Shown: positions 43,304 through 53,522, counted from the stretch's first letter. The stretch is DNA of 64,000 nucleotides from UBA1765 sp045629945 (GCA_045629945.1 JAZQSE010000029.1:1-64000); one strand, 5' to 3'. Numbers and translations are program-made. Notes: generated by a model from the sequence alone, not told the origin.

Positions 43304-44197
43304 ATGGATAAAAATAACATTCCTACAAAACTTTTACCGCCAGATTTTCCAGAATTATTGAAGTTAATCAAAAATCCACCGCAAGAACTTTATTGCTTGG
43401 GAAATATTCCAAAAGGATTTTACATTGCTCTTGTCGGAACAAGAAGACCTGGTAATTACAGCAAAGAACTTTGCAAACGTTTGGTTAAAAGTCTACAAAA
43501 TACGCAAGCAATTGTTGTTTCTGGTTTAGCACAAGGTATTGATTGTTACTGCCATGAAGCGGCCATTGATTTTGGTGTGCCAACAATTGCTGTTCTAGCC
43601 CAAGGATTACTGAGTAAAATTTATGGCGAAAGAAAAATTCTGGCCGAAAAAATTCTTCAAAAAGGCGGTGCTATCCTTAGCGAACTTCCTTTAGAAACTC
43701 CTGGCTATAAAAGTCTGTTCCCTGCAAGAAACAGAATTATCGCCGGCATTTCTAATGCTGTTGTTATAGTAGAAAGTAAAGAAAAAGGCGGTTCTATGCT
43801 CACTGCCAATTTCGCTCTCCAATACAACCGTCCACTTTTTGCTCTTAGCGGAAATTGCTTTCAAGAAACCTATCAAGGGCCTCTTGCTTTATTACGTTCA
43901 GACAAAGCAAAGCCTATTTATTTCCCGGAAGATTTACCTTTTATTTGCAACATCCCGGTTAAAGATTCTAACAAAACTCCACTAAATATTTCTATTTCCA
44001 ATCTTTCTCTTGAAGCTCAGGAGTTATTTAAAAAGAATTCTGGATTTTTTAAAAACCTTTCTGAGTTAAGTTCTGATTCTAAAATGGTTATGAGTTCTTT
44101 ATTTTCTATATTAACAGAATTGGAACTAGCTGGTCTAGTTTCAAGTCAAGATGGCTATCGCTATTTCTTTGAAAAGGAGTTCTCTTGCAGAAACTGA
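43304..44197 (+). CDS. dprA: DNA processing protein DprA
   Basis: 297 residues. Rossmann-fold core with VGTRRPG, SGLAQGID, and PLETPGYKSLFPARNRIIAG plus VVIVESKEKGGSML. It lacks an N-terminal SAM domain; a short winged-helix C-terminus (about 225-297) is present. Loads RecA on incoming single-stranded DNA, so natural transformation is possible in this lineage. Confidence 0.93.
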   Translation: MDKNNIPTKLLPPDFPELLKLIKNPPQELYCLGNIPKGFYIALVGTRRPGNYSKELCKRLVKSLQNTQAIVVSGLAQGIDCYCHEAAIDFGVPTIAVLAQGLLSKIYGERKILAEKILQKGGAILSELPLETPGYKSLFPARNRIIAGISNAVVIVESKEKGGSMLTANFALQYNRPLFALSGNCFQETYQGPLALLRSDKAKPIYFPEDLPFICNIPVKDSNKTPLNISISNLSLEAQELFKKNSGFFKNLSELSSDSKMVMSSLFSILTELELAGLVSSQDGYRYFFEKEFSCRN

Positions 44198-44490
44198 AAA
44201 ATCCAACACTCATTATACTTGCCTTTTTCTTGGCAATTATTTTGTGTATGGCAGCTTTTTTAGTTTTTCAAAAGACAGGATTACGTCAACAATACCATCT
44301 GAAACAAGAAATAATGCTTCTTGAAAATCGTAATGATTCTCTACAGAAACAACTAGAAAAACAAGAAGCCATTATTAAACGTTTGACTTATGATTCTCTT
44401 TATATAGAATCTATCGCCAGAACAAAATTTGGAATGATGAAAAAAGACGAAGTTGGTTTCCAATTCGTTGATATAGAAAAGGGAAAATAA
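44185..44490 (+). CDS. FtsB/DivIC-like septum protein
   Basis: 101 residues: one N-terminal membrane helix (8-28), a coiled coil (35-70), and the DivIC-type RTKFGMMKKDEVGFQF motif. Part of the division complex. TTG 44185 is five bases after AAGGAG and overlaps the dprA end by 13 bp. Confidence 0.85.
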   Translation: MQKLKNPTLIILAFFLAIILCMAAFLVFQKTGLRQQYHLKQEIMLLENRNDSLQKQLEKQEAIIKRLTYDSLYIESIARTKFGMMKKDEVGFQFVDIEKGK

Positions 44491-44493
44491 GAT

Positions 44494-46374
44494 TCAGCCT
44501 TTTTTGTGCAAGAGTTTTATTTCTCGGATAAAAGCCAGATCCAATTTTTCTTCTGCATTATTGCCTTGCTTTATCTGTACCATAAACGGCGTTTGAGAAA
44601 GGCGCAATCCACGAACCAATACCGTTTTTTCTTGAACTTTTGCTGTTTTCCTTTCTGGATTGGCTAAGCGAAGCACACAAAGCGTTTCTGACGTTTTAGC
44701 ATAACGCAGAGCTTTTACCAACGTAGAAACATCTAATTTCTGGAAATCTGTTCCAAAATTCTTTTTTCCTGTTTCAATTACAGAAGATTCTTTAGCAGAA
44801 GGATTTTCTTTACCTAATTCCGGCGTATTTTCTTGTGGCCAGGGTTCTGTAAAATTACTAGAGAAAGCAAGTTCATTTATCACTTGTAATGAACTTTCAT
44901 CCCGGTCACAAGCTGGAGTCAGACCATAATGAATTAAAAGATTTCTGACATCCTGTTCACATTCCGGCTTGATTAAAAAACCATAATTCGGGATAGAAGC
45001 CTGCACCAATTCCATAAATTGCGGGAACCCTGATAAATCTTCAAAAATGCTCTTATCATCTATTTTCAATATTCTTGCTGTAAAAATAGAGGCTCCAAAA
45101 AAGCTAGCACTCCATTCATATAAAGCCATTGAAACGTTCTCTGGCAAGTTCAACCAACTGAAGAATAATTTGACTTCTTGTTCCGAAAAGCCACTCCGTA
45201 AAGCTTCTGCAAAAACTTCTTTATCTAGTCGGTATTTTAAAATGCTTTCATCATTTTCAGCTATTGCAAAACACGAAGCATAAAACAGAACTCTTGGAGA
45301 AATTTGTGAAGGGATTACTACTTCAAAGTTTGGAAGCGTAGAAACGCTTAAATTTTTAGCTATTGCCTGGTTTGAATTTTCAGAAATTTCATTAGAAGAA
45401 ATAGCTTCTATTTCAAAAGAACGATTCACATGAAAATTCACATGTCCCATAATCCACATTTCACGCAGGGGACGCGGCATTTGTTCAAAAGAAATATTTG
45501 CCTTTTTTGATTGCAGTCTAGCAACAGGATCTAATGGCCAAAAAATTTCCACCGCCTTTTGCGCCGAAACTGGCTTTTGCAACAAATTCATTAATTCAGA
45601 AAAATATTTCTTATCTCCATTAAATCTGGTTTCTAGCCACCATCTAAAAAATTCTTGATGCAAACGAAAACCGTTCTTATTTAAAAACGTCAAAGCTTCA
45701 GAAGCCAAGATTAATTGAGAATCAGCAGAAACAACAAGCCAGGACTTTGAAACTAAAAATTGCAGTATCAATAAGATTTCATCATTTGCAGCTTTGGGCG
45801 AAAGTTTTTTAGAAAAAGAGATTGTTTCTTCGCACAATTGCAAAGAACGTCTATGCAAATCTTTAGAAGCGTTTAAACGCAACTTACCTAATTTTAAAAG
45901 TGAAAGCACACGGCAAATGTGTACATCGCATAAAGAGCCATGAGAAAACTCTTGTACTTTCGTTGGTATTTCAATAAAATCTTTTTTTGATAAAGCAAAG
46001 GCATAAGATTCTGCAAACGAACGATAAACTGTATTTTCTGTTTCTCCAGCCGTTTTCCAAACAATAAAATTTTCACACAAATATTTCAAAAAAGTTCTTA
46101 ATGCATTCACTTGTCCCACAGGAACAGCAAGTCTTAATTCGCGAAAGCGCAAGCCTCGTTTTCCACTACGAGCAATAAGCAAAAAAACATCTTTTTGTTG
46201 CTCTGTCCAAAGTGAATAGACTGATGCTAACCTTTCAGAATTCGTATAAAAACTTTGCAATTCTTTTAATAGCAAAATATTGTTGACTAAACCTTTCATT
46301 GCAAAAGTTTTTGCATATACTTCTCGCAATGTTGTTTTTTCTAAACTTTCAAAATAAGACCGCAATGAAATCAC
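44494..46374 (-). CDS. Helicase-associated-domain protein (no helicase core)
   Basis: About 626 residues. The middle (about 330-490) matches the pattern of the XPB/Ssl2 'helicase-associated' domain (PF13625-like: FEVVIPSQISPRVLFYAS... IPNYGFLIKPECEQDVRNLL), and the N-terminal third has winged-helix-like segments. No Walker motifs are present. I start at GTG 46374, five bases after AAAGGTGG; GTG 46383 is the alternative. It lies 11 bp downstream of the exonuclease-helicase gene and may assist it. Function not established. Confidence 0.6.
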   Translation of the reverse strand: MISLRSYFESLEKTTLREVYAKTFAMKGLVNNILLLKELQSFYTNSERLASVYSLWTEQQKDVFLLIARSGKRGLRFRELRLAVPVGQVNALRTFLKYLCENFIVWKTAGETENTVYRSFAESYAFALSKKDFIEIPTKVQEFSHGSLCDVHICRVLSLLKLGKLRLNASKDLHRRSLQLCEETISFSKKLSPKAANDEILLILQFLVSKSWLVVSADSQLILASEALTFLNKNGFRLHQEFFRWWLETRFNGDKKYFSELMNLLQKPVSAQKAVEIFWPLDPVARLQSKKANISFEQMPRPLREMWIMGHVNFHVNRSFEIEAISSNEISENSNQAIAKNLSVSTLPNFEVVIPSQISPRVLFYASCFAIAENDESILKYRLDKEVFAEALRSGFSEQEVKLFFSWLNLPENVSMALYEWSASFFGASIFTARILKIDDKSIFEDLSGFPQFMELVQASIPNYGFLIKPECEQDVRNLLIHYGLTPACDRDESSLQVINELAFSSNFTEPWPQENTPELGKENPSAKESSVIETGKKNFGTDFQKLDVSTLVKALRYAKTSETLCVLRLANPERKTAKVQEKTVLVRGLRLSQTPFMVQIKQGNNAEEKLDLAFIREIKLLHKKG

Positions 46375-46385
46375 AACAACCACCT

Positions 46386-49070
46386 TTAAAAAATCTTTTG
46401 CAAATCTGTAAACGAAGAAACTATTGTATGTTTTTCATTCCAAATTTTTTGGAATGTTTTGCCATAACTTTCTGTCAGAATTCTATTATCTAAAAGCAAA
46501 ATAACGCCGGAATCTTTTTCAGAACGAATCAATCTTCCCATACCTTGCCTTAACCCCAAAAAAGCTTCAGGTACAAATAACTCTTTAAAAACATTTCGCC
46601 CTTGTTCTTTCATCGCTTCTACTTTTGCATTTACAAAAGGATCTACAGGGTTCGGGAATGGCAATTTAGGAATAATCAAATTTTTCAAAGCATCGCCAGG
46701 CAGATCAATTCCTTCCCACAAAATCTGACACCCCAACAGACAAGCGCCACGTTCTTTGCGGAAATTGTCCATTAAATTTTCTAACGAACCGTCAATATTC
46801 TGGCATAACAATAATTTTTTCTTTTCTGAAAAAACAGGCAACAACTTTTGATAAACTTGAGTCATCGCATGTAAACTGGTAAAAAGAACCATTGTATTTT
46901 CGGACAATTCCGGGAGTAATTCTACCAGCAAATTTTCTAATGCCCCTTGGTATTCTGGACTGTTTGGCTTTGGCAAATAATCAACTATAACCACTTTTTC
47001 TCCATCTGCTCTTTCCATTTGCGGGTAAGTTTTCAAGAATGGATTTTTATAAGCAGGGAGCTTTTGCATCTCCATTTTATTCACAAAATAATCTAGAGAA
47101 TTTTTAATCGAAAGCGTTGCTGAAACAAAAGTAGCTGATTTAATCCAAGTATAAAATTTTTCTTTCCAGAAAGTTCCTGCATAAAGAGGCTTTGCATTCA
47201 AACGAATTGTATGCGGATTATAAGGTTCTTCTAAAAAGAATGCCCAATCTTTTCGGTTTGCCAATACTAAAAATTCAAAATCAGTTAAAAGCTTTTCAAG
47301 TGATGAATGAACACCATCGAAATCTTTTGCCAAATTTTTATTTTCAGAATTTTCCCGTAAATGTTCTGCAATAGAAGCAATACCTATTTTTAAATCTTGT
47401 AATTGTTTTAAGAACGACTCTGGATCAACATCGTAATCTGCTAAAATCCCGTTCGAATAACAAAAGGACTCTTTCTTTTGTTTGCCTAATCGTTTTCCAA
47501 TTTTCATAAAGAAACGATGCAAGGCTTTTTCTGTTTCTGCTATTTTTTCAGGCAAACTAATTAAAGGTTCTATTTCTCCAAGAACTTGTTTTGCTAAAAC
47601 TAAAAGACCAGTTGTTTGCCCACTTTGCAAATTCCTACAAGCATTTCGCAAATCAAACAATCTAAAAGATCTTCCAAACGCTTGTGCAGACAAAGAAGGT
47701 AAACGATGTGCTTCGTCAAAAACCACATGTTCATAAGAAGGTAAAAGAGCAAAATCCAGTAAAAGATCTGATAAAAACAACGAATGGTTTACTAAAAGTA
47801 AATTAGAAGACATCGCTCTTCGTTTTGCAGCAAGTGCAGGGCAACGAGAATAGAAAGGACAATTTTCTCCGGCGCAAGAAGCCGCTTCACTAGCTAACTT
47901 ATTCCAAAGGAATCGATTTCTTTGGTGATTGAATCCTGAATTTTCACTTATATCGCCTGTCTTTGTTTGAACTACCCAAGGGAACAACGTCATAAATGTT
48001 TCCCTTTCTTCTAAACTCAATAAAGAATCAGCCTGTTGGGTTAATTCTTCAAACTTTCTCAAACAAAGGTAATTACTACGTCCTTTCAAAACGAATGGGC
48101 GTAAATCAGAACCAAAAATAGATTGCAGAACCGGAATTTCATTTGTAAAAAGTTGTTCTTGTAATGTCTTTGTGGCTGTACTGATTAAAACTCGTTCTCC
48201 AGAAACTGCTTTTAATGCAGCAGAAGCAAGATAAGCTAGAGATTTTCCAACACCTGTTCCGGCTTCTAATACAGCAATTCCTCCCTTATGCATATTCCGT
48301 TCTACAATAGAAGCAAAATCTACTTGCGAGGGGCGTTCTACAAAATTTAAAACCTTGTCAGAAAGTAACCCCTTTTCTCCAAAAAATGCCGAAACCCGAA
48401 ACGGAACTTTCTTTGGCAAAACAGGCAATGCAGAACATTCTTCTAAAAATGGGTATTCTATTTTTACACCCAGCGATTCGTTTTTTTCAAAAATATTTTC
48501 CCAGATAGTTCCTTGAGAAAGCCTTTGGCACAAATGCAAAACTTCGGGAGAAAATTTCTGTATTGCATCAATTGCTTTTACAAAAAGTTTCCCACAAGCT
48601 TCTGCATCAGGCAAAGCTCTATGCGCTACAGAACGTTCTATTTTTAAATGCTTTAACAACGTTTCAAGTTTATGATTCGCTACATTCTGAAAAGCAATCC
48701 GAGATAAAGCTAGTGAATCATATACCGGATGAGAATCAAAAGGAACTCCTACACGAGCAAAAGCATTTTTTAAAAAGCGAAAATCAAACTGAGCATTATG
48801 AGCAACTAAAGGAGCGTCGCCAATAAAAGAAAATACTTTTTCTGCTATTGCAGGAAAATCTTCTGCTTGAGCTAAATCTTCTGAAGTAATACCTGTTAAA
48901 TGTTCTATAAAAGGTCGCAATGTTTGAGAGGGTTTCACCAAAAAATCACATGATTCAAATGGCATACCATTCACAAATCGGACTAATGCTATTTCAATAA
49001 TTTCATCTTTTTCAAATTCTAAACCAGTGGTTTCTAAATCTATTGCAACAAATGTTTCTGGTATTTTCAT
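46386..49070 (-). CDS. DEDDh exonuclease fused to DinG-type helicase
   Basis: 894 residues. N-terminal DnaQ-like exonuclease with Asp11/Glu13 in AIDLETTGL, a second Asp in HNAQFDF and His150/Asp155 in AHRALPD. Then an XPD/DinG superfamily 2 helicase: Walker A AGTGVGKS (270-277), four Cys of an Fe-S cluster in the CAGENCPFYSRC region, DEAH in VFDEAHRLP and motif VI GMGRLIRS. This fusion is best known from Firmicutes DinG. A role in structured-DNA or RNA-DNA repair is inferred. Confidence 0.92.
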   Translation of the reverse strand: MKIPETFVAIDLETTGLEFEKDEIIEIALVRFVNGMPFESCDFLVKPSQTLRPFIEHLTGITSEDLAQAEDFPAIAEKVFSFIGDAPLVAHNAQFDFRFLKNAFARVGVPFDSHPVYDSLALSRIAFQNVANHKLETLLKHLKIERSVAHRALPDAEACGKLFVKAIDAIQKFSPEVLHLCQRLSQGTIWENIFEKNESLGVKIEYPFLEECSALPVLPKKVPFRVSAFFGEKGLLSDKVLNFVERPSQVDFASIVERNMHKGGIAVLEAGTGVGKSLAYLASAALKAVSGERVLISTATKTLQEQLFTNEIPVLQSIFGSDLRPFVLKGRSNYLCLRKFEELTQQADSLLSLEERETFMTLFPWVVQTKTGDISENSGFNHQRNRFLWNKLASEAASCAGENCPFYSRCPALAAKRRAMSSNLLLVNHSLFLSDLLLDFALLPSYEHVVFDEAHRLPSLSAQAFGRSFRLFDLRNACRNLQSGQTTGLLVLAKQVLGEIEPLISLPEKIAETEKALHRFFMKIGKRLGKQKKESFCYSNGILADYDVDPESFLKQLQDLKIGIASIAEHLRENSENKNLAKDFDGVHSSLEKLLTDFEFLVLANRKDWAFFLEEPYNPHTIRLNAKPLYAGTFWKEKFYTWIKSATFVSATLSIKNSLDYFVNKMEMQKLPAYKNPFLKTYPQMERADGEKVVIVDYLPKPNSPEYQGALENLLVELLPELSENTMVLFTSLHAMTQVYQKLLPVFSEKKKLLLCQNIDGSLENLMDNFRKERGACLLGCQILWEGIDLPGDALKNLIIPKLPFPNPVDPFVNAKVEAMKEQGRNVFKELFVPEAFLGLRQGMGRLIRSEKDSGVILLLDNRILTESYGKTFQKIWNEKHTIVSSFTDLQKIF

Positions 49071-49079
49071 TTTTCCCTC

Positions 49080-50831
49080 TTATGGCAATTTAGGTAAAGT
49101 AATTAATTGTTCTAAGATATTTTCACCTGGTTGCAAAACCAAAGTATCTGAAGGCGTACGCCAAGGCTTGGCAAAGCGCAAGGGTTCTAAACTTCCCACA
49201 TCTAAATAACCATTTGAATCTGGATAAAAATAATCCAGCAGGTATTTTCCATCTAACAAAGATTCCATTTTAAAAGAACCATCTTCAAGAGAAAGAGTAT
49301 CTTTTATTTCACCTGTTTCTACGCTGCGCAAGCGAATTTTTATTTTGCCTTGTGTTGTTGAAAATTTCCCTTGTAAAGTAGCCACACGTAATTTAGGGGC
49401 CGTTTCAAATGAAGCAAGAACTTTGTATTTTGTTTCAACAATCGTATCGCGTTTTCCTGTGCTATCTGGGAGAGCTAAGGTAGAATCTAAATAGCGTTGT
49501 TGTAATGATATTTTGGCATCATAAGGCAAAAGCGTCAAGGATTGCACTTCAAAATTTGCGGCATCTTTTCTTATAACTTTTACTGGCAAAGTATCTTTTC
49601 TCACAACAAAAAACAAATCTTTTCCCAAGGTATCGCCATAAACGACTTTATCGTAAGTCAATAAAACCGGCTTTTCCGGGAACACTAATTTTTGTTCCGA
49701 CCGCGGGACAACGTTTGCTAGATTTGCAGGGAATGTATCATTTGGAAATTCTCGCCAGACAAATTCAAATTCGTTTTGTAACGTATCTAAATGTCTGCCT
49801 AAAGAATCTTTTGCAAACGCACACTTAAACACATAAGAAGAATCTTTTACAGGGACAACTGAAATAGCAAATGCTGGTTTACCATTAGGGGCAAGAATTT
49901 TTTGCAAAGAATCTAACACTTTTTTATTGGAACCATAAAGCATACAGCCTTTTAACGAATCTGGATTTACAGCACTATTAAATATCGGCTGAATAACCGT
50001 TGCGCCTAATTGTTTTACTGAATCTAAAACGACTCCCGATGTATCTAAATTGCCTAAAGGCAACCATAGAGAATCTTTAAAAAGAGAATCTAGTGAAATA
50101 TCTCCATAAATTCCGCCAGGTTCTGTCGTCTGATCAAGTCGCCTATTTCCATTAGCATCAACAAATGCAACAATTCTGTATTTACCTGGAGAAAGCCCAA
50201 TCACTTTAAAGAACCCGTTTGAATCGGCCTGAGTAAAAAAGAGCGGTATTTCTTTTGTTAAAAACGGAACTGTATCCGGAACATTCAAAAGAGAGTCACG
50301 ATATTTTTTCAGATAGTTTCTTTTGCTTCTTTCTATCCCTAATGGATATAATCCGATGCTAGGCAAGTCTTTTGCAGCCGCCATTTCTTTAGTCAGAAGT
50401 ATTTTCCCTGATAAGGATAATGAATCTATATGATTTCCTGTAGAAAAAGCAAGTTGAAAGGGAGGAGCGATAGCATTACCCCGCAAATCCTTTAAAGAAT
50501 TTCCTAAGGTTAATGTATAAGTTGTATTTGAATCAAGAATAGCATTTGAAGAAATCTCTAAAACATCCCCTGAAACTTTTAACTTTAATTTTTTTTCTAA
50601 AGGCGGAGAAATTACAACTGCATTTCTTGGAAGAGATGGCTGGATCCATTCATCAAATTCTAAACGCACCAAAAGTTCTGTTGGCATATTCGTTGCGTTT
50701 GGCATAGGATAAACAGCTGCAACACGAGGTGCTAATTTATCTTCAGGACCACCACTTGGAGCCACAACAGTTGCACATGCTAAAAGCAAAAGCAACAAGC
50801 CTAAAAGAAGTAATCTCCAAGAAGATTTCAT
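49080..50831 (-). CDS. Ig-like (Big_5) lipoprotein
   Basis: 583 residues from ATG 50831, with AAAAGG upstream; an extension to 50852 lies in lepB. Lipobox LLAC with Cys19. Residues ~22-130 are a Big_5 Ig-like domain (PSGGPEDKLAPRVAAVYP, TYTLTLGNSLKDLRGN) common at the start of Bacteroidota and Fibrobacterota lipoproteins; more beta-rich segments follow, including GKYRIVAFVDANGNRRLD. Probably an outer-membrane lipoprotein. Its role is unknown. Confidence 0.78.
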   Translation of the reverse strand: MKSSWRLLLLGLLLLLLACATVVAPSGGPEDKLAPRVAAVYPMPNATNMPTELLVRLEFDEWIQPSLPRNAVVISPPLEKKLKLKVSGDVLEISSNAILDSNTTYTLTLGNSLKDLRGNAIAPPFQLAFSTGNHIDSLSLSGKILLTKEMAAAKDLPSIGLYPLGIERSKRNYLKKYRDSLLNVPDTVPFLTKEIPLFFTQADSNGFFKVIGLSPGKYRIVAFVDANGNRRLDQTTEPGGIYGDISLDSLFKDSLWLPLGNLDTSGVVLDSVKQLGATVIQPIFNSAVNPDSLKGCMLYGSNKKVLDSLQKILAPNGKPAFAISVVPVKDSSYVFKCAFAKDSLGRHLDTLQNEFEFVWREFPNDTFPANLANVVPRSEQKLVFPEKPVLLTYDKVVYGDTLGKDLFFVVRKDTLPVKVIRKDAANFEVQSLTLLPYDAKISLQQRYLDSTLALPDSTGKRDTIVETKYKVLASFETAPKLRVATLQGKFSTTQGKIKIRLRSVETGEIKDTLSLEDGSFKMESLLDGKYLLDYFYPDSNGYLDVGSLEPLRFAKPWRTPSDTLVLQPGENILEQLITLPKLP

Positions 50832-50841
50832 TAAAAACCTT

Positions 50842-52203
50842 TTACTTTCCAATCAGATGAATGACTTTTCCCAAACGAGTCCAACGGATTTTAAATGGAA
50901 TTCGCCACCACGTAAATGGTTTATTCAAAGCAAATGTGCCATCGCTATTTTCAAATGAGAAATAAATCACGAATGCTTTGGCTTTAATATTTCTTGTTGC
51001 CACCATTCCCCAATAACGGCTATCGGCAGAATTATCCCTGTTATCCCCCATCATAAAATAAACCGGAGCCTGAACAACATATTTTGTGATAGGCTTTCCA
51101 TCAAATAAAATCTGGTATTTCAAATCATAAACATCAGCAGAAACCAAAGTATCTGCATTAAGCGAATCATTTGAAAGAGAGTCGCTAACAGGTTTTGCTG
51201 TATTTAAAGTTTTTACATGATTTTCTAAATCTTGTAATTGTGTCCCTTCAAAATTCATATAGGAAACTTGGCGAGTAAAGCCTTCAAATTTCTTTCTAGG
51301 GTCAATCATTGGTAAAAAACCTGTACGGGCAAAAGAACTAAAGAAAGCAAATGATACTGGGCCTTCTAATGTATCTCCTTGTTGTAAAGAAATTCCTACT
51401 GCTTGGCGATTAGCCAAAACAGTATTCAAAAGCAAGCCTCTATCACTTTCTACAGGGACTTTAAAATTATCAAAAACAAAATTATCCGCAGGTAAACCAT
51501 TGATTGACAAATGCAAATCTAATTCCACTTTTACATCTGGATTTTCTTGTACGATTAAAGAACGAATGCGCCACAATTCATAAAGAGAAAGAGAATCTAA
51601 ATGCAATGTATCTTGTGGCATGGGTAAGCGGAATTTAGCCACATGATCTCTCGGAGAAAAGCTCCTATAAGTTGCCGTAAATTTTCCATAACCCGGGAGG
51701 TTTTTCTGTTCTTTTCCATTTAAGTAAAAACGTCCCTCTTTAATTTCTATGGTATCCCCACTTAAAGCAACGCAACGTTTGATAAAATCTTTTGGCCCAT
51801 CAGCATAATGCACCAAATGCGGATTTCCATTTTCAGGCTCTGAATCCCAATATAAATTCCCAAACATCAAAGCATTAACCAAATGCGTATAACGTTTAGA
51901 ATCATAGTCAGGGTATTCAGGTTCTCCGGGGTAACGGAATATAACAACATCTCCCCGTTCTGGCGTTGTTAATGCCGGGAATTTTTCATCTGAAAAAGGT
52001 ATCGGCGAGCCATAAACAAATTTCAAACCCAGTAAAAAATCACCTACTAATAAGGTGTCTTCCATAGAACCACTTGGTATTTGAAAAGCCTGTATAACAT
52101 ATTGAATAACAATAAGAGCTAAAGCAACAGGAACTAAAATTTCCCGAGCAACACCTTTTAAAAAACGGCCTACAAAAGAATCTGTTTTTGCTGTCTTTTC
52201 CAT
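50842..52203 (-). CDS. lepB: Signal peptidase I with a large insertion
   Basis: 453 residues from ATG 52203; family members are usually 200-330. N-terminal membrane helix (about 21-38); catalytic Ser46 in IPSGSMEDT; the general-base Lys in KDFIKRCVALSGD; MGDNRDNSADSRYWG box near the C-terminus. About 200 extra residues lie between the Lys box and the last box, predicted as a periplasmic domain. An in-frame extension to 52266 would cover a terminator hairpin and is rejected. Cleaves exported preproteins. Confidence 0.92.
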   Translation of the reverse strand: MEKTAKTDSFVGRFLKGVAREILVPVALALIVIQYVIQAFQIPSGSMEDTLLVGDFLLGLKFVYGSPIPFSDEKFPALTTPERGDVVIFRYPGEPEYPDYDSKRYTHLVNALMFGNLYWDSEPENGNPHLVHYADGPKDFIKRCVALSGDTIEIKEGRFYLNGKEQKNLPGYGKFTATYRSFSPRDHVAKFRLPMPQDTLHLDSLSLYELWRIRSLIVQENPDVKVELDLHLSINGLPADNFVFDNFKVPVESDRGLLLNTVLANRQAVGISLQQGDTLEGPVSFAFFSSFARTGFLPMIDPRKKFEGFTRQVSYMNFEGTQLQDLENHVKTLNTAKPVSDSLSNDSLNADTLVSADVYDLKYQILFDGKPITKYVVQAPVYFMMGDNRDNSADSRYWGMVATRNIKAKAFVIYFSFENSDGTFALNKPFTWWRIPFKIRWTRLGKVIHLIGK

Positions 52204-52220
52204 AGCTTCCAAAAATAGAA

Positions 52221-52250
52221 AATCGTATAGACTTCTACGTCTATACGATT
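52221..52250 (-). terminator. Terminator between the LytTR gene and lepB
   Basis: A perfect 12-bp inverted repeat (AATCGTATAGAC / GTCTATACGATT) with a 6-nt loop; on the minus strand TTCTATTTTT follows. It ends just before the lepB ribosome binding site and may act as an attenuator. Confidence 0.8.
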
Positions 52251-52267
52251 TCAAAAACACTCTCAAT

Positions 52268-53029
52268 TTAAAGACTTCGAACTCTTTTTACAAAATTCCG
52301 ACTTACAGGAATTGCAGTCCTTGCTTTATCTTTCAGAACAACACACAAACGCCCAACATCTCCTCTTTGAATTTCTGCAATATAATCTATTGCTAAAAGA
52401 TGTGCTCGATGGACTCGAACAAATTCTTGAGGATCTAGCTTTTTTTCTAATTCAATCAAAGGGACATCAATAACATATTGGCTCGTTGGCGTATAAATTA
52501 CAGTATACTTGTCTTCACTTTTAAAACGCACAATTTCATCAACAGGAACCAGCACAATTTTTTCACCAATTCGAACTTGAATGCGTTGCATATATTGGTT
52601 ACTAAAACGAGCAAGAACTTGATTTAATTTTTCCCAAAAAGGCCCTATAGGTTCTTGTGTAACAGAAGGACGGAGCGCACGGATTTTTTCTATCGTTTTT
52701 TGCAGACGTTCTTCAGCAATAGGTTTTAGCAAATAATCTACAACATCTTCTTCAAAAGAATTCAACGCATAATTATCATACGCTGTGGTGAATACAATAA
52801 AGAAGTCTTCATCTTGAATTTCTTGAAGCATTTCAAAAGCATTTTTATCTGGCAATTGAATATCAAGAAAAACTAAATCTGGCTTTAATTCTTTAATTTT
52901 TTCTACAGCTTGCATTGCCGAAGAAGCTTCTCCTACAATTTCAATATCTTCTGGATATGCCTCTAAAAGAGAACGCATACGGATTCTGGCAAGCGGTTCA
53001 TCATCTATTATCAATGTTTTACAAGCCAT
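52268..53029 (-). CDS. LytTR-type response regulator
   Basis: 253 residues. Receiver domain 1-120 with IIDDEP, phosphoacceptor Asp56 (VFLDIQLP) and the Lys in YLLKP; LytTR DNA-binding domain 150-253 (FKSEDKYTVIYT, FVRVHRAHLL). No sensor kinase is in the window, so it is an orphan here. It follows a small lipoprotein gene by 1 bp. Confidence 0.92.
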   Translation of the reverse strand: MACKTLIIDDEPLARIRMRSLLEAYPEDIEIVGEASSAMQAVEKIKELKPDLVFLDIQLPDKNAFEMLQEIQDEDFFIVFTTAYDNYALNSFEEDVVDYLLKPIAEERLQKTIEKIRALRPSVTQEPIGPFWEKLNQVLARFSNQYMQRIQVRIGEKIVLVPVDEIVRFKSEDKYTVIYTPTSQYVIDVPLIELEKKLDPQEFVRVHRAHLLAIDYIAEIQRGDVGRLCVVLKDKARTAIPVSRNFVKRVRSL

Positions 53030-53030
53030 A

Positions 53031-53459
53031 TTATTTCTCCACAGTTTTCAACATTCTAAAGAGTGTATAAAAATTACTGTCAGCATCTAAAAACGGTTCT
53101 CCAGTAGGATTAAAAAAAACATATTGTAAATCACTGGTTTGTTTAAACTTCCATACTTTTGCAGAAGATTTAAATTTAAAAATCAAAACACTTGATGAAT
53201 CTTGATAAGTTAAAGTGTCTAAACGCGTTTCTAAAGAATCATACACAATTCTTTCTGTTAAAAAAGCATTCCCTATGGAATCTAATTGTAATTGAATCTG
53301 ATGTGCCTTAGCATTTTCTAATGGTAATCGACCAGCATAAAGACCGGCAAAACCTTTAGGCTTTTCTATTTCAGGCAAATCAGGAAGAGCTTGCTTTTCT
53401 TCTGAAGAACAGGCAAAAAACAACAAGGAAACTATTGAGCAAAAGAAAATCTTTTTCAT
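53031..53459 (-). CDS. Small lipoprotein (NlpE-like look)
   Basis: 142 residues from ATG 53459. Lipobox FFAC with Cys17, then an acidic Pro linker and a beta-barrel-like domain beginning FAGLYAGRLPLENAKAHQIQ, reminiscent of the NlpE N-terminal fold though without the copper-binding Cys pair. It is 1 bp before the response-regulator gene; a sensing role next to a regulator is attractive but only inferred. Confidence 0.6.
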   Translation of the reverse strand: MKKIFFCSIVSLLFFACSSEEKQALPDLPEIEKPKGFAGLYAGRLPLENAKAHQIQLQLDSIGNAFLTERIVYDSLETRLDTLTYQDSSSVLIFKFKSSAKVWKFKQTSDLQYVFFNPTGEPFLDADSNFYTLFRMLKTVEK

Positions 53460-53522
53460 TGAATACAATGTAGTAAAAAAGATTTTCTCTTTTTTGTAGT
53501 TGTAAAAAAATCGGACAGCCGT

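Noticed and set aside
52204..52266. Longer N-terminus for signal peptidase I
   Set aside because: It would translate a perfect 12-bp terminator stem; ATG 52203 matches the family.
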